Assembly: GCF_027484945.1 (NCBI RefSeq)
Contig: NZ_JAIXRZ010000013.1
Location: 20,249 to 84,248, forward strand
DNA from: Flavobacterium sp.
GTDB lineage: Bacteria; Bacteroidota; Bacteroidia; Flavobacteriales; Flavobacteriaceae
Length of the DNA: 64,000 nt
Direction of reading: 5' to 3'
Numbering within the stretch: position 1 is the first letter of the stretch; each line of letters opens with the position of its first letter. Positions 1 to 9,332 of the stretch are shown here, in pieces. Made by a program: the position numbers and the translations under genes. Below the pieces are notes generated by a model that was not told where the DNA came from, did not search any database, and saw only the letters and a program-made list of their open reading frames with translations.

Positions 1-1191
1 ACGGTAATTATTACTTCTGTCAATGAAGGTAAATTTCCATCTGGGAAATCTGGAAATTCTTTTATTCCCTATGACGTAAAGCGCGAATATGGATTGCCAA
101 CCTACAAAGAAAAAGATGCCATTTATACCTATCATTTCTATCATTTGCTCCAAAGGGCTAAAAACATATACCTAATTTACAATTCCGACTCCGAAGGATT
201 AGATGCTGGGGAACGAAGTCGTTTCATTACTCAATTGCAAGTAGAAAATCGGGATAATCATACCCTTTCATTTGAAATGTACCATCCCGAAGTACCTCAA
301 ACCGCTTATGAGCCCATAGTAATTCCAAAAGATGTAGCTGTACTCCAACAATTACAAGATATTGCAACCCATAAGTACTTTTCTCCCTCAGCGCTTACGA
401 ATTATGTTCGCAATCCAATACAGTTTTATTTTCAGCGGTTATTACGTGTTTTCGAGGCAGAAGAAGTTGAAGAAAATATTGCCGTCAATACTTTGGGAAC
501 TATTATTCACGCGGTATTAGAAGATTTGTATGAGCCCTTTATTGGACAAGTCTTAACCGAAGCTGCTATTATGCAATGTTTCGCGCTGATAGATGAAAAA
601 GTGTTGGAGAAATTCAAAGACGTGTATAAAGAAGGTGAAATAAAAAAAGGGCGCAACTTGCTTGCATTTGAAGTAGCCAAACGCAATGTCTATAATTTCC
701 TTAAACTCGAACTCGATGCGCTACAACAAGGTGATGTTGTACAAATCATTGCTTTAGAACAACCATTCGAACGAGAGTTGATACACCCAAAATTGCCATT
801 TCCAATAAAAATAGGGGGTAACGTCGATCGTATCGAACTCCGAAACCAGCGCATTCGTATTATCGATTACAAAACCGGAAAGGTAGACGCTAATGCAGTT
901 ATGTTGTCCAAATGGGAGGGTTTAACCGAAGACATCAAAAATGATAAAATCATCCAAGTGTTAGCCTATGCTTTCTTATACGAACAACAGGCCAAAGGAC
1001 AACCTGTAGAAGTAGGGATTATTTCTTTTAAAAATTTAAAAGCAGGATTTTTACCCTTTGCGTTTAAAGTAGATAAAGAAGTACACACAGAAGTGACCCC
1101 TGCAATAATAAGTGCTTATTTAGATGAGTTGGCAACTTTATTGGCCGAAATCATTAATCCAGACATCCCATTTGTTGAAAAGGTGAATTAA
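1..1191 (+). CDS. PD-(D/E)XK nuclease family protein (AddB/RecB-like), C-terminal part
   Basis: The reading frame is open from base 1, so this is the end of a larger protein cut by the window edge; an internal TTG at 94 is not a real start. The first residues (TSVNEGKFPSG) look like the end of a helicase-like region of AddB-type proteins. The nuclease domain begins near base 385 with SALTNYVRNPIQFYF, followed by GTIIHAVLEDLY. The catalytic core is visible as VDR (Asp at base 826) and IIDYKTGK (Asp at 865, Lys at 871). Family knowledge suggests double-strand break processing. The stop overlaps the stop of the convergent hydrolase by 4 bases. The nuclease family is clear; which recombination complex it belongs to is inferred. 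Confidence 0.85.
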   Translation, partial: TVIITSVNEGKFPSGKSGNSFIPYDVKREYGLPTYKEKDAIYTYHFYHLLQRAKNIYLIYNSDSEGLDAGERSRFITQLQVENRDNHTLSFEMYHPEVPQTAYEPIVIPKDVAVLQQLQDIATHKYFSPSALTNYVRNPIQFYFQRLLRVFEAEEVEENIAVNTLGTIIHAVLEDLYEPFIGQVLTEAAIMQCFALIDEKVLEKFKDVYKEGEIKKGRNLLAFEVAKRNVYNFLKLELDALQQGDVVQIIALEQPFERELIHPKLPFPIKIGGNVDRIELRNQRIRIIDYKTGKVDANAVMLSKWEGLTEDIKNDKIIQVLAYAFLYEQQAKGQPVEVGIISFKNLKAGFLPFAFKVDKEVHTEVTPAIISAYLDELATLLAEIINPDIPFVEKVN

Positions 1192-1970
1192 ATGGATTTC
1201 AAAAAAGACAAAAGGGTTTGTCCTACTTCTTTTTCATTTTCCAAATGACTCATGTGGCCGTCAGGAAAGGTAGTCAGTGCAACTCGTGTATTTTCGATTT
1301 GGGTACAATTTTCTTCATAGGGAAGCACGCTGTCCTTTTTTCCTAAAATCAATGCAATGGGATAGGGTCCAAAATGTAACAATACTTCGCGGTCATTTCG
1401 GATTTTCATCCCTTCTAATGCGGCGACAATTCCTTGAACAGGGGTTTTTAAGGCTTCTAATTTTACTTGTTCGATGACGTCGGCCAATTTTTCTCGGTTG
1501 TCTTCACTAAATAAATTCGCAATCGACATGCGCACAAAAGCCGTGTAGTTTTGTTTCACTGCAGCAATTGCCCGATCACGGTTCTGTTTACGTTCATCAC
1601 TATCGGCACGCGAAGTCGAGTTGAGTAACACCAATCCCTTGACATTATCGGGATAGCATTCGGCAAAGGCCAGAGCGATATAGCCGCCCATGGAATGTCC
1701 AATTAGTACCGATTTTCGAATTTTCAATTCATGCAAAACATGATGTACCATATCGGCTTGATCTTCCATGGTATGCACATAACCGAGGCAACTCGTATTA
1801 CCATGCCCTAATAAATCAATCGTAATGACCCGGTATTTAGCAGCAAGAACAGGAACCAAATGGTGCCACATGGTTTGGTTTTCTAAAAAACCATGGAGCA
1901 AAACCACAGCACTGCCTTTACCCGTTGAGGTATAGTCAATAGTGATATTTTTATAATGCAATTGCGCCAT
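1188..1970 (-). CDS. alpha/beta hydrolase
   Basis: 260-residue alpha/beta-hydrolase fold protein. The oxyanion region VVLLHGFLEN is near residue 27, and the nucleophile elbow GHSMGG carries the catalytic Ser. A C-terminal DGHMSHLENE supplies the catalytic His. The substrate cannot be told; the family includes esterases and MenH-like enzymes. I chose the ATG at 1970 because the frame upstream only offers TTG at 1982. A TAnnTTTG box ends at 1980, so the transcript would have almost no leader. There is no signal peptide, so it is cytoplasmic. Confidence 0.85.
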   Translation of the reverse strand: MAQLHYKNITIDYTSTGKGSAVVLLHGFLENQTMWHHLVPVLAAKYRVITIDLLGHGNTSCLGYVHTMEDQADMVHHVLHELKIRKSVLIGHSMGGYIALAFAECYPDNVKGLVLLNSTSRADSDERKQNRDRAIAAVKQNYTAFVRMSIANLFSEDNREKLADVIEQVKLEALKTPVQGIVAALEGMKIRNDREVLLHFGPYPIALILGKKDSVLPYEENCTQIENTRVALTTFPDGHMSHLENEKEVGQTLLSFLKSI

Positions 1971-1979
1971 GATTAATAG

Positions 1980-1987
1980 CAAAAATA
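1980..1987 (-). promoter_or_regulatory. -7 box TATTTTTG of the alpha/beta hydrolase gene
   Basis: On the minus strand the octamer matches the Bacteroidota -7 consensus TAnnTTTG and lies 9 bases before the ATG at 1970. The leader would be only a few bases long. Confidence 0.5.
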
Positions 1988-2069
1988 CAGCTTAAGATGA
2001 AATGGCTACAGGGTGTTTATAACTTTTCAATTATCATTAAAATATAAATAGTCAAAAAAGATTGCTGCA

Positions 2070-2097
2070 TAAAAAAACGGCCAATAAGGCCGTCTTT
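2070..2097 (-). terminator. Rho-independent terminator after the aminopeptidase gene
   Basis: Perfect 6-bp GC-rich stem ACGGCC/GGCCGT with a 5-base loop. On the minus strand it is followed by seven T residues. It lies about 60 bases past the stop of the aminopeptidase P gene. Confidence 0.8.
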
Positions 2098-2155
2098 ATC
2101 AATTAGTGCAATTCCGACTTTTCACGATAAACAAATTGATCACTGCGACTGCAAA

Positions 2156-3451
2156 CTAGTTTTCATTCATCAATTGTTCAATTTCTTCGGCTTCAATCGG
2201 GATGTTGCGCATTAAATTGAATGGTGCGCCGCTTTTTTGAATCACTACATCGTCTTCTAAACGAATCCCAAAACCTTCAGCAGGAATATAAATGCCTGGT
2301 TCAACGGTAAACACCATATTGGGTTGCATTGGCTCGTATAATAAACCGTAATCGTGGGTATCTAAGCCCAAGTGGTGCGAAGTTCCGTGCATGAAATACT
2401 TTTTGTAGGCTGGCCATGCGGGATCTTCGTTTTGTACATCGGCTTTGTCCAATAAGCCCAAACCGAGCAATTCGGAAGTCATGATTTTACCCACTTCTAC
2501 GTGGTATTCTTTCCAAAGGGTGCCCGGAACTAACAATTTTGTTGCTTCGTTTTTAACCTTCAATACAGCATTATAAACCGCCCGTTGACGTTCGGTAAAA
2601 CGGCCAGAAACAGGAATCGTGCGACTCAAATCACTAGAGTAATTGGCATATTCAGCACCGACATCCAAAAGCAATAAATCGCCGGCCTTACATTCTTGGT
2701 TGTTTTCGATGTAATGCAACACATTGGCATTGGCACCACTTGCGATAATCGGCGTGTAAGCAAAGCCTTTGGAACGGTTACGCAAAAATTCGTGTGCAAA
2801 CTCGGCTTCGATTTCATATTCCATAACACCCGGTTTTACGAAATTTAAGATGCGACGAATTCCTTTTTCGGTGATGTCGCAAGCGGTTTGCATTAGTGCA
2901 ATTTCCTGGGATTCCTTAACCGAACGTAAGCGTTGTAAAATTGGATTAGACTTTTCTACTTTATGGGCAGGGTATGTTTCTTTCCACCATTTGATAAAAC
3001 GATCTTCTCGGGTTTGCGTTTCTACTGAAGCACGGTAGTGTTCATTGGTATTAATATAAATTGTGTCGGCATAAGCCATGACTTCTTTTAGCGTTTTTTG
3101 AAAATCTTGGAGCCAAATAACCGAGCGTATACCAGATACTTCGAACGCGCGTTCTTTAGTCAGTTTTTCACCTTCCCAAATGGCGATATGTTCGTTAGTC
3201 TCCCGTAAAAATAAAATTTCGCGAAGGTGGGCATAAGGAGCATCTGGAAAAAGCAACAAAATACTTTCTTCTTGATCAGCACCCGATAAATAAAAGATAT
3301 CACGGTGTTGTGCAAAGGGTAAGGTGCTGTCTGCAGATATAGGATAAATGTCGTTGGAGTTAAATATAGCGACACTGTTCGGTTTCATTTGCGCCGTAAA
3401 TTTGGCCCGATTAGTACTAAACAATTCGCGGTCAATAGCATGATATTTCAT
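2156..3451 (-). CDS. pepP: aminopeptidase P family protein (Xaa-Pro aminopeptidase, M24B)
   Basis: 431 residues, the usual length for aminopeptidase P. It removes N-terminal residues that precede proline, using a two-metal centre. An N-terminal creatinase-like domain (residues 1-170) precedes the pita-bread domain. Metal ligands can be followed in order: LLDVGAEY (Asp), SSDLSRT (Asp), GTSHHLGLDTHD (His), FTVEPGIYI (Glu) and IRLEDDVV (Glu). It has no signal peptide, so it is cytoplasmic. It is a single gene followed by a terminator. The symbol is assigned by family, since several M24 paralogues can occur. Confidence 0.9.
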   Translation of the reverse strand: MKYHAIDRELFSTNRAKFTAQMKPNSVAIFNSNDIYPISADSTLPFAQHRDIFYLSGADQEESILLLFPDAPYAHLREILFLRETNEHIAIWEGEKLTKERAFEVSGIRSVIWLQDFQKTLKEVMAYADTIYINTNEHYRASVETQTREDRFIKWWKETYPAHKVEKSNPILQRLRSVKESQEIALMQTACDITEKGIRRILNFVKPGVMEYEIEAEFAHEFLRNRSKGFAYTPIIASGANANVLHYIENNQECKAGDLLLLDVGAEYANYSSDLSRTIPVSGRFTERQRAVYNAVLKVKNEATKLLVPGTLWKEYHVEVGKIMTSELLGLGLLDKADVQNEDPAWPAYKKYFMHGTSHHLGLDTHDYGLLYEPMQPNMVFTVEPGIYIPAEGFGIRLEDDVVIQKSGAPFNLMRNIPIEAEEIEQLMNEN

Positions 3452-3631
3452 ATTCTTTTATTTGAAGATTTTTTATTTGAAGATTTGAAAATGGTTTACC
3501 AAAATTACGGATAAGTCTGAAGTGATTCGAGACCAAATGACCTTATTTTACATTTTTTCGAAATTAAGTTTCAATATTAGGGAATTTTTCGGAATGAAAT
3601 GAAAAGTGTACTTTTAGAAAAAAATTAATCC

Positions 3632-4483
3632 ATGAAAAAGGGAATCCTTTCTTTTTTGTTGCTCATTGGCATTATGTTGCACGCACAAGACAAGTCCGTC
3701 TATCAATTATTTGATAAAAACGGAAAAAAAGTGGCCTATAAAAAGCTATTAAAAGCGGCCTTGGAAACTGAAGTTGTTTTGTTTGGCGAATACCACAACA
3801 ATCCCATTTGCCACTGGCTCGAATTGGAGTTAGCCAAAGGTGTAGCTGCTGATAAAGCTATTGTTATGGGTGCAGAAATGTTTGAAGCCGATAATCAGAA
3901 AGCCGTAAATCAGTATTTAGCGGGGAGTATCGATCAGAAAAAATTGGACAGCACCGCGCGGTTATGGCCCAATTATACAACCGATTATAAACCCTTATTG
4001 GATTTTGCAAAAGATAATGCAATTAAATTTGTAGCCACTAATATACCACGACGCTATGCTTCTCAGGTCGCTAAAAAAGGATTTGAAGCATTGGAATTAC
4101 TCTCTCCCGAGGAGAAATCTTGGATGGCACCCTTACCGATGCCTTACGATGCTTCGTTGTCGGGGTATGTCAACATGATGAAAATGATGGGCGAGCATAC
4201 CAGTCCGAACATGCCCAAAGCTCAAGCATCAAAAGATGCAACTATGGGTTATTTTATTGTTCAAAATTTGCAACCCAACACGGTCTTTTTACACTACAAC
4301 GGCACCTATCATTCAGATTATTTTGAGGGAATTAGTTGGTATTTACAATCCTATAAGCCCGGAACAAAGATTATTACAATTGCGACAGTTGAGCAAAAGG
4401 ATATTGATAAATTAGATTCAGAGCATTACAATAAAGCCGACTTTATACTCGTTATCGATGAAGATGTAACAAAGAGTTACTAG
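3632..4483 (+). CDS. ChaN family (Tiki/EreA-like fold) exported protein
   Basis: 283 residues. It starts with a signal peptide (KKGILSFLLLIGIMLHAQ), so it is exported. The body matches the ChaN/DUF399 family: VVLFGEYHNNPICHWLELEL with the typical GE-H pair, GAEMFEADNQ, the middle RRYASQV, and a C-terminal HYNGTYHSDYFEGI. ChaN in Campylobacter binds haem and takes part in iron uptake. That function is only an inference here, since no iron-uptake genes are adjacent. An unrelated lipoprotein gene follows 32 bases later. Confidence 0.8.
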   Translation: MKKGILSFLLLIGIMLHAQDKSVYQLFDKNGKKVAYKKLLKAALETEVVLFGEYHNNPICHWLELELAKGVAADKAIVMGAEMFEADNQKAVNQYLAGSIDQKKLDSTARLWPNYTTDYKPLLDFAKDNAIKFVATNIPRRYASQVAKKGFEALELLSPEEKSWMAPLPMPYDASLSGYVNMMKMMGEHTSPNMPKAQASKDATMGYFIVQNLQPNTVFLHYNGTYHSDYFEGISWYLQSYKPGTKIITIATVEQKDIDKLDSEHYNKADFILVIDEDVTKSY

Positions 4484-4515
4484 GTTTGTCTTGTTTATAT
4501 CTTAATCGAACTCGT

Positions 4516-5385
4516 ATGAAGAAACTGATTGCGCTTGTAGTTGCAGTGTTGCTTTTTTTACCGTTTTATTCGTGTGAAAAAGAAGAGACGCCAAATACCC
4601 ATTATTTAATCTTAAAATTTAAGTTCGATCCCACGCAAGAGCGATTGAATAATTTGGGTCAAATTGCATCCGTCCCTACTGGACATGCTGCCCAATCTCC
4701 CGTTTTTAATACAATTTCTTCACATTATGTAGAATTAGCTCCAACCGCCAATACCCAATTGGGCCAAGGCACCATTTTGTATCATGCGCCCGAAACAATT
4801 GCAGGCGGTGCAAATGCAATTGATTTTAATCAGGCAAAGGTAGTGGCAGAAGATGAAGTTTTTTTGAAAATACCACTAAAACAAGTTGCTGCTGGAAGCT
4901 ATCAATGGATGCGTGTTTCGTTATCATATCAAAATTATAGGATTGCTGTACGGCATTCGGGAGCTGATTACTTGGGGACTTTAGCAAGTTTTGTGGGATT
5001 TAAAACCTATATAACCAATCATTCAATAGGCAATAATTTTTTTACTGTTAACGGTAATCGCGCTCAAGGTTATTGGGCATTTGCTTTAAATGATTTTCCG
5101 TATTCAAGTTCGGGTCAAGCCCCCGAAGGCGCTACAACTGTACCTAATCCGTTAGCTGCTACATCACCTATACCGGCGGGTTCCTGTGTGGTAACTGGAC
5201 AATTTGCTGTGCCTTTACAAATTTCTGGAAATGAAACGAACGATGTAGTAGTAACCATGTCGCTTTCGACCAACCAAAGTTTTGAGTGGATAGATACAAC
5301 ACCCGATGGAAAATACGAACCTTCTGCTGGGGAGTCGGTTGTCGATATGGGTTTACGTGGATTAATTCCAACCTATGTTAAATAA
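4516..5385 (+). CDS. hypothetical lipoprotein
   Basis: 289 residues. I chose the ATG at 4516, because only from there is there a proper lipoprotein signal peptide (KKLIALVVAVLLFLPFYSC, lipobox Cys at residue 20); the upstream TTG adds ten unlikely residues. The mature part starts with HYLILKFKFDPTQERLNNLG and is rich in short beta-like stretches, with many Asn, Thr and Ser. It loosely recalls MbnP-type periplasmic proteins, but I do not recognise it securely. It probably sits in the periplasm or outer membrane. It follows the ChaN-like gene closely and may be co-transcribed with it. Confidence 0.7.
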   Translation: MKKLIALVVAVLLFLPFYSCEKEETPNTHYLILKFKFDPTQERLNNLGQIASVPTGHAAQSPVFNTISSHYVELAPTANTQLGQGTILYHAPETIAGGANAIDFNQAKVVAEDEVFLKIPLKQVAAGSYQWMRVSLSYQNYRIAVRHSGADYLGTLASFVGFKTYITNHSIGNNFFTVNGNRAQGYWAFALNDFPYSSSGQAPEGATTVPNPLAATSPIPAGSCVVTGQFAVPLQISGNETNDVVVTMSLSTNQSFEWIDTTPDGKYEPSAGESVVDMGLRGLIPTYVK

Positions 5386-5492
5386 ATCTTCCAATTTTCG
5401 GTCATAAATAGTTGATTTTCAATAGGCGTTAAACGCTTTTTAAATTCATTATAAATTAGCCTCAAAAGGTTGTAGTTAAGTACAAGAAGCCT

Positions 5493-5500
5493 TATTTTTG
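5493..5500 (+). promoter_or_regulatory. promoter of sdhCAB
   Basis: TATTTTTG matches TAnnTTTG. A TTG at 5470 gives a plausible -33 element about 20 bases upstream. It lies 39 bases before the sdhC ATG at 5540. Confidence 0.55.
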
Positions 5501-5539
5501 TTTGATTTTTTAAAAAACAGTTATAATCAACGAATAATT

Positions 5540-6400
5540 ATGGCAAAATCTGCACTTTTGAAGTCGTCCATCACAAAAAAATACTGGATGGCTCTTACGG
5601 GTTTATTTTTATGCTTGTTTTTGACAGGTCACTTGTTGGGAAATCTACAATTGATTTTCAGCGATGCAAAACATTTTAATGAGTATGCATTGTTCATGAC
5701 CTCAAATCCAGCAGTTAAAATTTTATCGTATTTAACGTACCTCTCAATTATCTTCCATGCAATCGATGGGATTATGTTGGCTTTTCAAAATAAGGCAGCG
5801 CGCCCTGTGGGTTATGCAAAATCCAATCCTTCGGCTAACAGTTCATTTGCATCACGTAATATGGCGGTTTTAGGGACTGTTATTTTAATTTTTATTGTAA
5901 CACACATGGTAAATTTCTGGGCTAAGATGCATTTTGATAAAAATATGCCTCTAGCAAGTAAAGAAATTTCAAATATGGGGGTTACGCAAAAAATGGCTAT
6001 TGGTATTTTAGGTTCACCCAATCCAATGTTTCCATTAACTCCAGAAGGAACTATTGATCCGATGACTTTGAAGCAATACCGTTTGGTGCAAAAGGATCTT
6101 ACCACAATTACGGATGAAAAAGGAGAAGTCATTTTTGTTGGAATGAAAGATTTGCACAAAATTACAGTAGCGTTTTTCAAAGATGCCAAAACGGGTTTGA
6201 TGGCTACATTGTTGTATGTTGCAGCAATGTTGGTTTTAGCCTTCCATTTATTACATGGTTTTCAAAGTGCCTTTCAATCTTTGGGAGCAACTAGTCGTAA
6301 ATTTACTCCAGCAATCAAATTCTTCGGAACAGCGTTTGCCATTGTAGTTCCGGCTTTATTTGCTGCCATTCCTGTTTACATTCACTTTTTCTTAAAATAA
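5540..6400 (+). CDS. sdhC: succinate dehydrogenase cytochrome b subunit
   Basis: 286 residues. It is the membrane anchor of complex II and passes electrons from succinate to menaquinone through haem b. The start is ATG 5540 ([20 protein letters not shown]); the frame extends upstream to a TTG at 5498, but that overlaps the promoter. Five hydrophobic segments are visible, starting with [15 protein letters not shown]. His residues in the helices (TGH, FHAID, THMVNF, FHLLHGF) are candidate haem ligands. A soluble insertion of about 60 residues lies between helices 3 and 4. It is the first gene of an sdhCAB operon, with 13 bases to sdhA. The Bacteroidota type uses one b-type anchor rather than SdhC plus SdhD. 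Confidence 0.92.
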   Translation: MAKSALLKSSITKKYWMALTGLFLCLFLTGHLLGNLQLIFSDAKHFNEYALFMTSNPAVKILSYLTYLSIIFHAIDGIMLAFQNKAARPVGYAKSNPSANSSFASRNMAVLGTVILIFIVTHMVNFWAKMHFDKNMPLASKEISNMGVTQKMAIGILGSPNPMFPLTPEGTIDPMTLKQYRLVQKDLTTITDEKGEVIFVGMKDLHKITVAFFKDAKTGLMATLLYVAAMLVLAFHLLHGFQSAFQSLGATSRKFTPAIKFFGTAFAIVVPALFAAIPVYIHFFLK

Positions 6401-6413
6401 TCAACATCGCATT

Positions 6414-8423
6414 ATGAAGTTAGATTCGAAAATACCGGTAGGTCACATTTCAGAGAAGTGGACCAATCACAAGAATAACTTAAAATTAGTGGCTCCTAAT
6501 AACCGTCCAAAAATTGACATTATTGTTGTAGGAACGGGTTTAGCTGGGGCATCCGCAGCGGCTTCTCTAGGTGAAATGGGGTACAATGTAAAAGCGTTTT
6601 GTTTTCAAGATTCTCCACGTCGCGCGCACTCGATTGCTGCTCAAGGTGGAATTAATGCTGCTAAAAATTACCAAAACGATGGGGATTCAACCTACCGTTT
6701 ATTTTACGATACAATTAAAGGTGGTGACTACCGTGCGCGTGAGGCAAACGTACACCGATTAGCCGAAGTTTCAGGAAATATTATTGACCAATGTGTAGCA
6801 CAAGGTGTCCCCTTTGCTCGTGAATACGGAGGTATGTTGGACAATCGTTCTTTTGGAGGAACACAAGTGCAACGTACATTTTATGCAGCTGGACAAACGG
6901 GTCAACAGTTGTTGCTAGGAGCCTATTCGGCATTGTCACGTCAAATTGGTTTAGGACGTGTTCAAATGTTTCACCGTCATGAGATGTTGGATTTAGTAAA
7001 GATCGATGGTAAAGCTCGAGGAATAATCGCACGCAACTTAGTTACGGGTGAAATCGAGCGTCATTCTGCACATGCAGTGATCATTGCATCGGGAGGTTAT
7101 GGAAATGTTTATTTCTTGTCGACCAATGCAATGGGAAGTAACGTTACAGCAGCATGGAAAATTCACCGTCAAGGAGCTTTATTTGCAAACCCTTGTTTTG
7201 TTCAAATTCATCCTACTTGTATTCCTGTTCATGGAACGAACCAATCCAAATTGACCTTGATGTCTGAATCGCTTCGCAATTCAGGGCGTATTTGGGTACC
7301 TAAGAAAAAAGAAGATGCAGAAGCCATTCGTGCGGGTCAGTTAAAACCCACTCAAATAGCCGAAGAAGATCGCGATTACTTTTTAGAAAGAAGATATCCA
7401 GCATTTGGTAACTTAGTTCCGCGTGACGTGGCGTCGCGTGCTGCAAAAGAGCGTTGTGATGCAGGATTTGGTATTGAGGCAAATGACACCAACGAAGGAG
7501 TTTATTTGGATTTTTCTACTGAGATTCAAAACAAAGGAAAACAAGCGGCTTATGCAGCAGGTAATCATAATCCTTCCGCGGAAGAAATTACGCGTTTAGG
7601 GAAAAAATGGTTGGAAGAAAAGTATGGTAACTTGTTTACGATGTACCAGAAAATTACCGACGAAAATCCATATGAAACGCCTATGAAAATCTATCCTGCG
7701 GTTCACTATACTATGGGTGGAGTTTGGGTTGACTACAATTTACAATCAACTATTCCAGGTTGTTTTGTCGCAGGGGAAGCAAATTTCTCTGACCACGGAG
7801 CAAACCGTTTGGGAGCTTCTGCTTTGATGCAAGGACTAGCTGATGGTTATTTTGTTTTACCGTATACCGTTTCTAATTACTTGGCAGACGATATTCGTAC
7901 AGGGAAAATTTCTATAAATTCTCCAGAATTTGATGAAGCCGAGCAACGAGTAAAAGATCAAATCAACAACTTCTTAAACAACAACGGTTCAAAATCAGTG
8001 GATCACTTCCATAAACGTTTAGGATTGATCATGTGGAATAAAGTAGGGATGGGTCGTAACACTGAAGGCTTGAATGAAGCTATCCGTGAAATTGCCGCTT
8101 TACGCGAAGAATTCTATAAGGAAGTTTATGTTCCTGGAAGCGCAGATGAATTAAATCCTGAATTAGACAAAGCGATGCGTGTTGCTGATTTTATCGAATT
8201 AGGACAGTTAATGGCGATGGATGCACTACAACGTAATGAGTCTTGTGGAGGGCACTTCCGTGAAGAGTACCAAGATGCTGAAGGCGAAACTTTGCGCGAT
8301 GATGCCAACTTTTCATTTGTTGGAGCTTGGGAATATAAAGGTCAAGATATTAGTAAAGCAGAACTTCATAAAGAAGAACTGAAATACGAGTTTATTAAAA
8401 TTGCAGCTAGAAACTATAAATAA
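6414..8423 (+). CDS. sdhA: succinate dehydrogenase / fumarate reductase flavoprotein subunit
   Basis: 669 residues, the length usual for the Bacteroidota B-type enzyme. It oxidises succinate to fumarate in the TCA cycle. The FAD-binding Rossmann motif is [16 protein letters not shown] near residue 38. [11 protein letters not shown] carries the His that binds FAD covalently. The active-site region shows [19 protein letters not shown] and the [11 protein letters not shown] signature. The C-terminal helical domain ends at residue 669. The next gene starts 8 bases later. Confidence 0.96.
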   Translation: MKLDSKIPVGHISEKWTNHKNNLKLVAPNNRPKIDIIVVGTGLAGASAAASLGEMGYNVKAFCFQDSPRRAHSIAAQGGINAAKNYQNDGDSTYRLFYDTIKGGDYRAREANVHRLAEVSGNIIDQCVAQGVPFAREYGGMLDNRSFGGTQVQRTFYAAGQTGQQLLLGAYSALSRQIGLGRVQMFHRHEMLDLVKIDGKARGIIARNLVTGEIERHSAHAVIIASGGYGNVYFLSTNAMGSNVTAAWKIHRQGALFANPCFVQIHPTCIPVHGTNQSKLTLMSESLRNSGRIWVPKKKEDAEAIRAGQLKPTQIAEEDRDYFLERRYPAFGNLVPRDVASRAAKERCDAGFGIEANDTNEGVYLDFSTEIQNKGKQAAYAAGNHNPSAEEITRLGKKWLEEKYGNLFTMYQKITDENPYETPMKIYPAVHYTMGGVWVDYNLQSTIPGCFVAGEANFSDHGANRLGASALMQGLADGYFVLPYTVSNYLADDIRTGKISINSPEFDEAEQRVKDQINNFLNNNGSKSVDHFHKRLGLIMWNKVGMGRNTEGLNEAIREIAALREEFYKEVYVPGSADELNPELDKAMRVADFIELGQLMAMDALQRNESCGGHFREEYQDAEGETLRDDANFSFVGAWEYKGQDISKAELHKEELKYEFIKIAARNYK

Positions 8424-8431
8424 TCGGAGAC

Positions 8432-9193
8432 ATGGCTTCTAAAAAGAACATCAACATAAATTTGAAAATTTGGCGTCAAAAAAATGGCAATGCCAAAGGT
8501 CAATTGGTAGACTATAAATTAGATAATGTATCTACCGATAGCTCATTCTTGGAAATGTTAGACCAATTAAATGAGCAATTAATAGCACAAAAACAAGAGC
8601 CAATAGCGTTTGATCACGACTGTCGTGAAGGAATCTGCGGAATGTGTTCGTTGTATATCAACGGTCGCGCCCATGGACCCGACACAGGAATCACTACGTG
8701 TCAATTGCATATGCGTATGTTTAAAGATGGCGATACTATTTATGTAGAGCCCTGGAGAAGTCGCGCATTTCCTATCATCAAAGACTTGGTGGTAGATCGC
8801 AGTTCCTTTGATCGTATCCAACAAGCGGGTGGTTTCGTTTCGGTTAACACTTCGGGTCGTACGATTGATGCAAATACCATTCCCATACCAAAAGACGATG
8901 CCGACAAAGCATTTGAAGCAGCCGCTTGTATCGGTTGTGGCGCTTGTGTTGCCACATGTAAGAATGGTTCTGCAATGTTATTCGTAGGGGCAAAAGTGTC
9001 TCAGTATGCATTATTGCCACAAGGTAAAGTAGAAGCAACGCAACGGGTTTTAAATATGGTACGCCAAATGGACGAAGAAGGATTCGGAAATTGTACCAAT
9101 ACGGGAGCTTGCGAAATTGAATGCCCAAAAGGAATTTCTTTAGAAAACATTGCACGAATGAATCGTGAATATTTAAAAGCAAGTATTAAATAA
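8432..9193 (+). CDS. sdhB: succinate dehydrogenase / fumarate reductase iron-sulfur subunit
   Basis: 253 residues. It carries electrons from the flavoprotein to the membrane anchor. The N-terminal ferredoxin domain has CREGICGMC and a later Cys in TTCQLH for the [2Fe-2S] centre. The C-terminal domain has [14 protein letters not shown] and [14 protein letters not shown] for the [4Fe-4S] and [3Fe-4S] clusters. It is the last gene of the sdhCAB operon and is followed by a terminator. Confidence 0.96.
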   Translation: MASKKNININLKIWRQKNGNAKGQLVDYKLDNVSTDSSFLEMLDQLNEQLIAQKQEPIAFDHDCREGICGMCSLYINGRAHGPDTGITTCQLHMRMFKDGDTIYVEPWRSRAFPIIKDLVVDRSSFDRIQQAGGFVSVNTSGRTIDANTIPIPKDDADKAFEAAACIGCGACVATCKNGSAMLFVGAKVSQYALLPQGKVEATQRVLNMVRQMDEEGFGNCTNTGACEIECPKGISLENIARMNREYLKASIK

Positions 9194-9220
9194 GTCCCAC
9201 ATAAAAGGTTAATTCATACG

Positions 9221-9256
9221 AAAGCACTCCATAACGGGGTGCTTTTTTTATTTTTG
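9221..9256 (+). terminator. terminator of sdhCAB
   Basis: AAGCACTCC and GGGGTGCTT form a near-perfect stem around a 5-base loop, followed by a long T tract. It lies about 30 bases after the sdhB stop. Confidence 0.85.
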
Positions 9257-9304
9257 ACGACTTGCTCATAGGGCAATACTACCGCTTAAACGCACAAAAA
9301 AACG

Positions 9305-9312
9305 TATATTTG
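9305..9312 (+). promoter_or_regulatory. -7 box TATATTTG of the GH92 gene
   Basis: Exact TAnnTTTG match 20 bases before the ATG at 9333. I see no convincing -33 element at the right distance. Confidence 0.5.
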
Positions 9313-9332
9313 AAAATAACAAATGATTACCT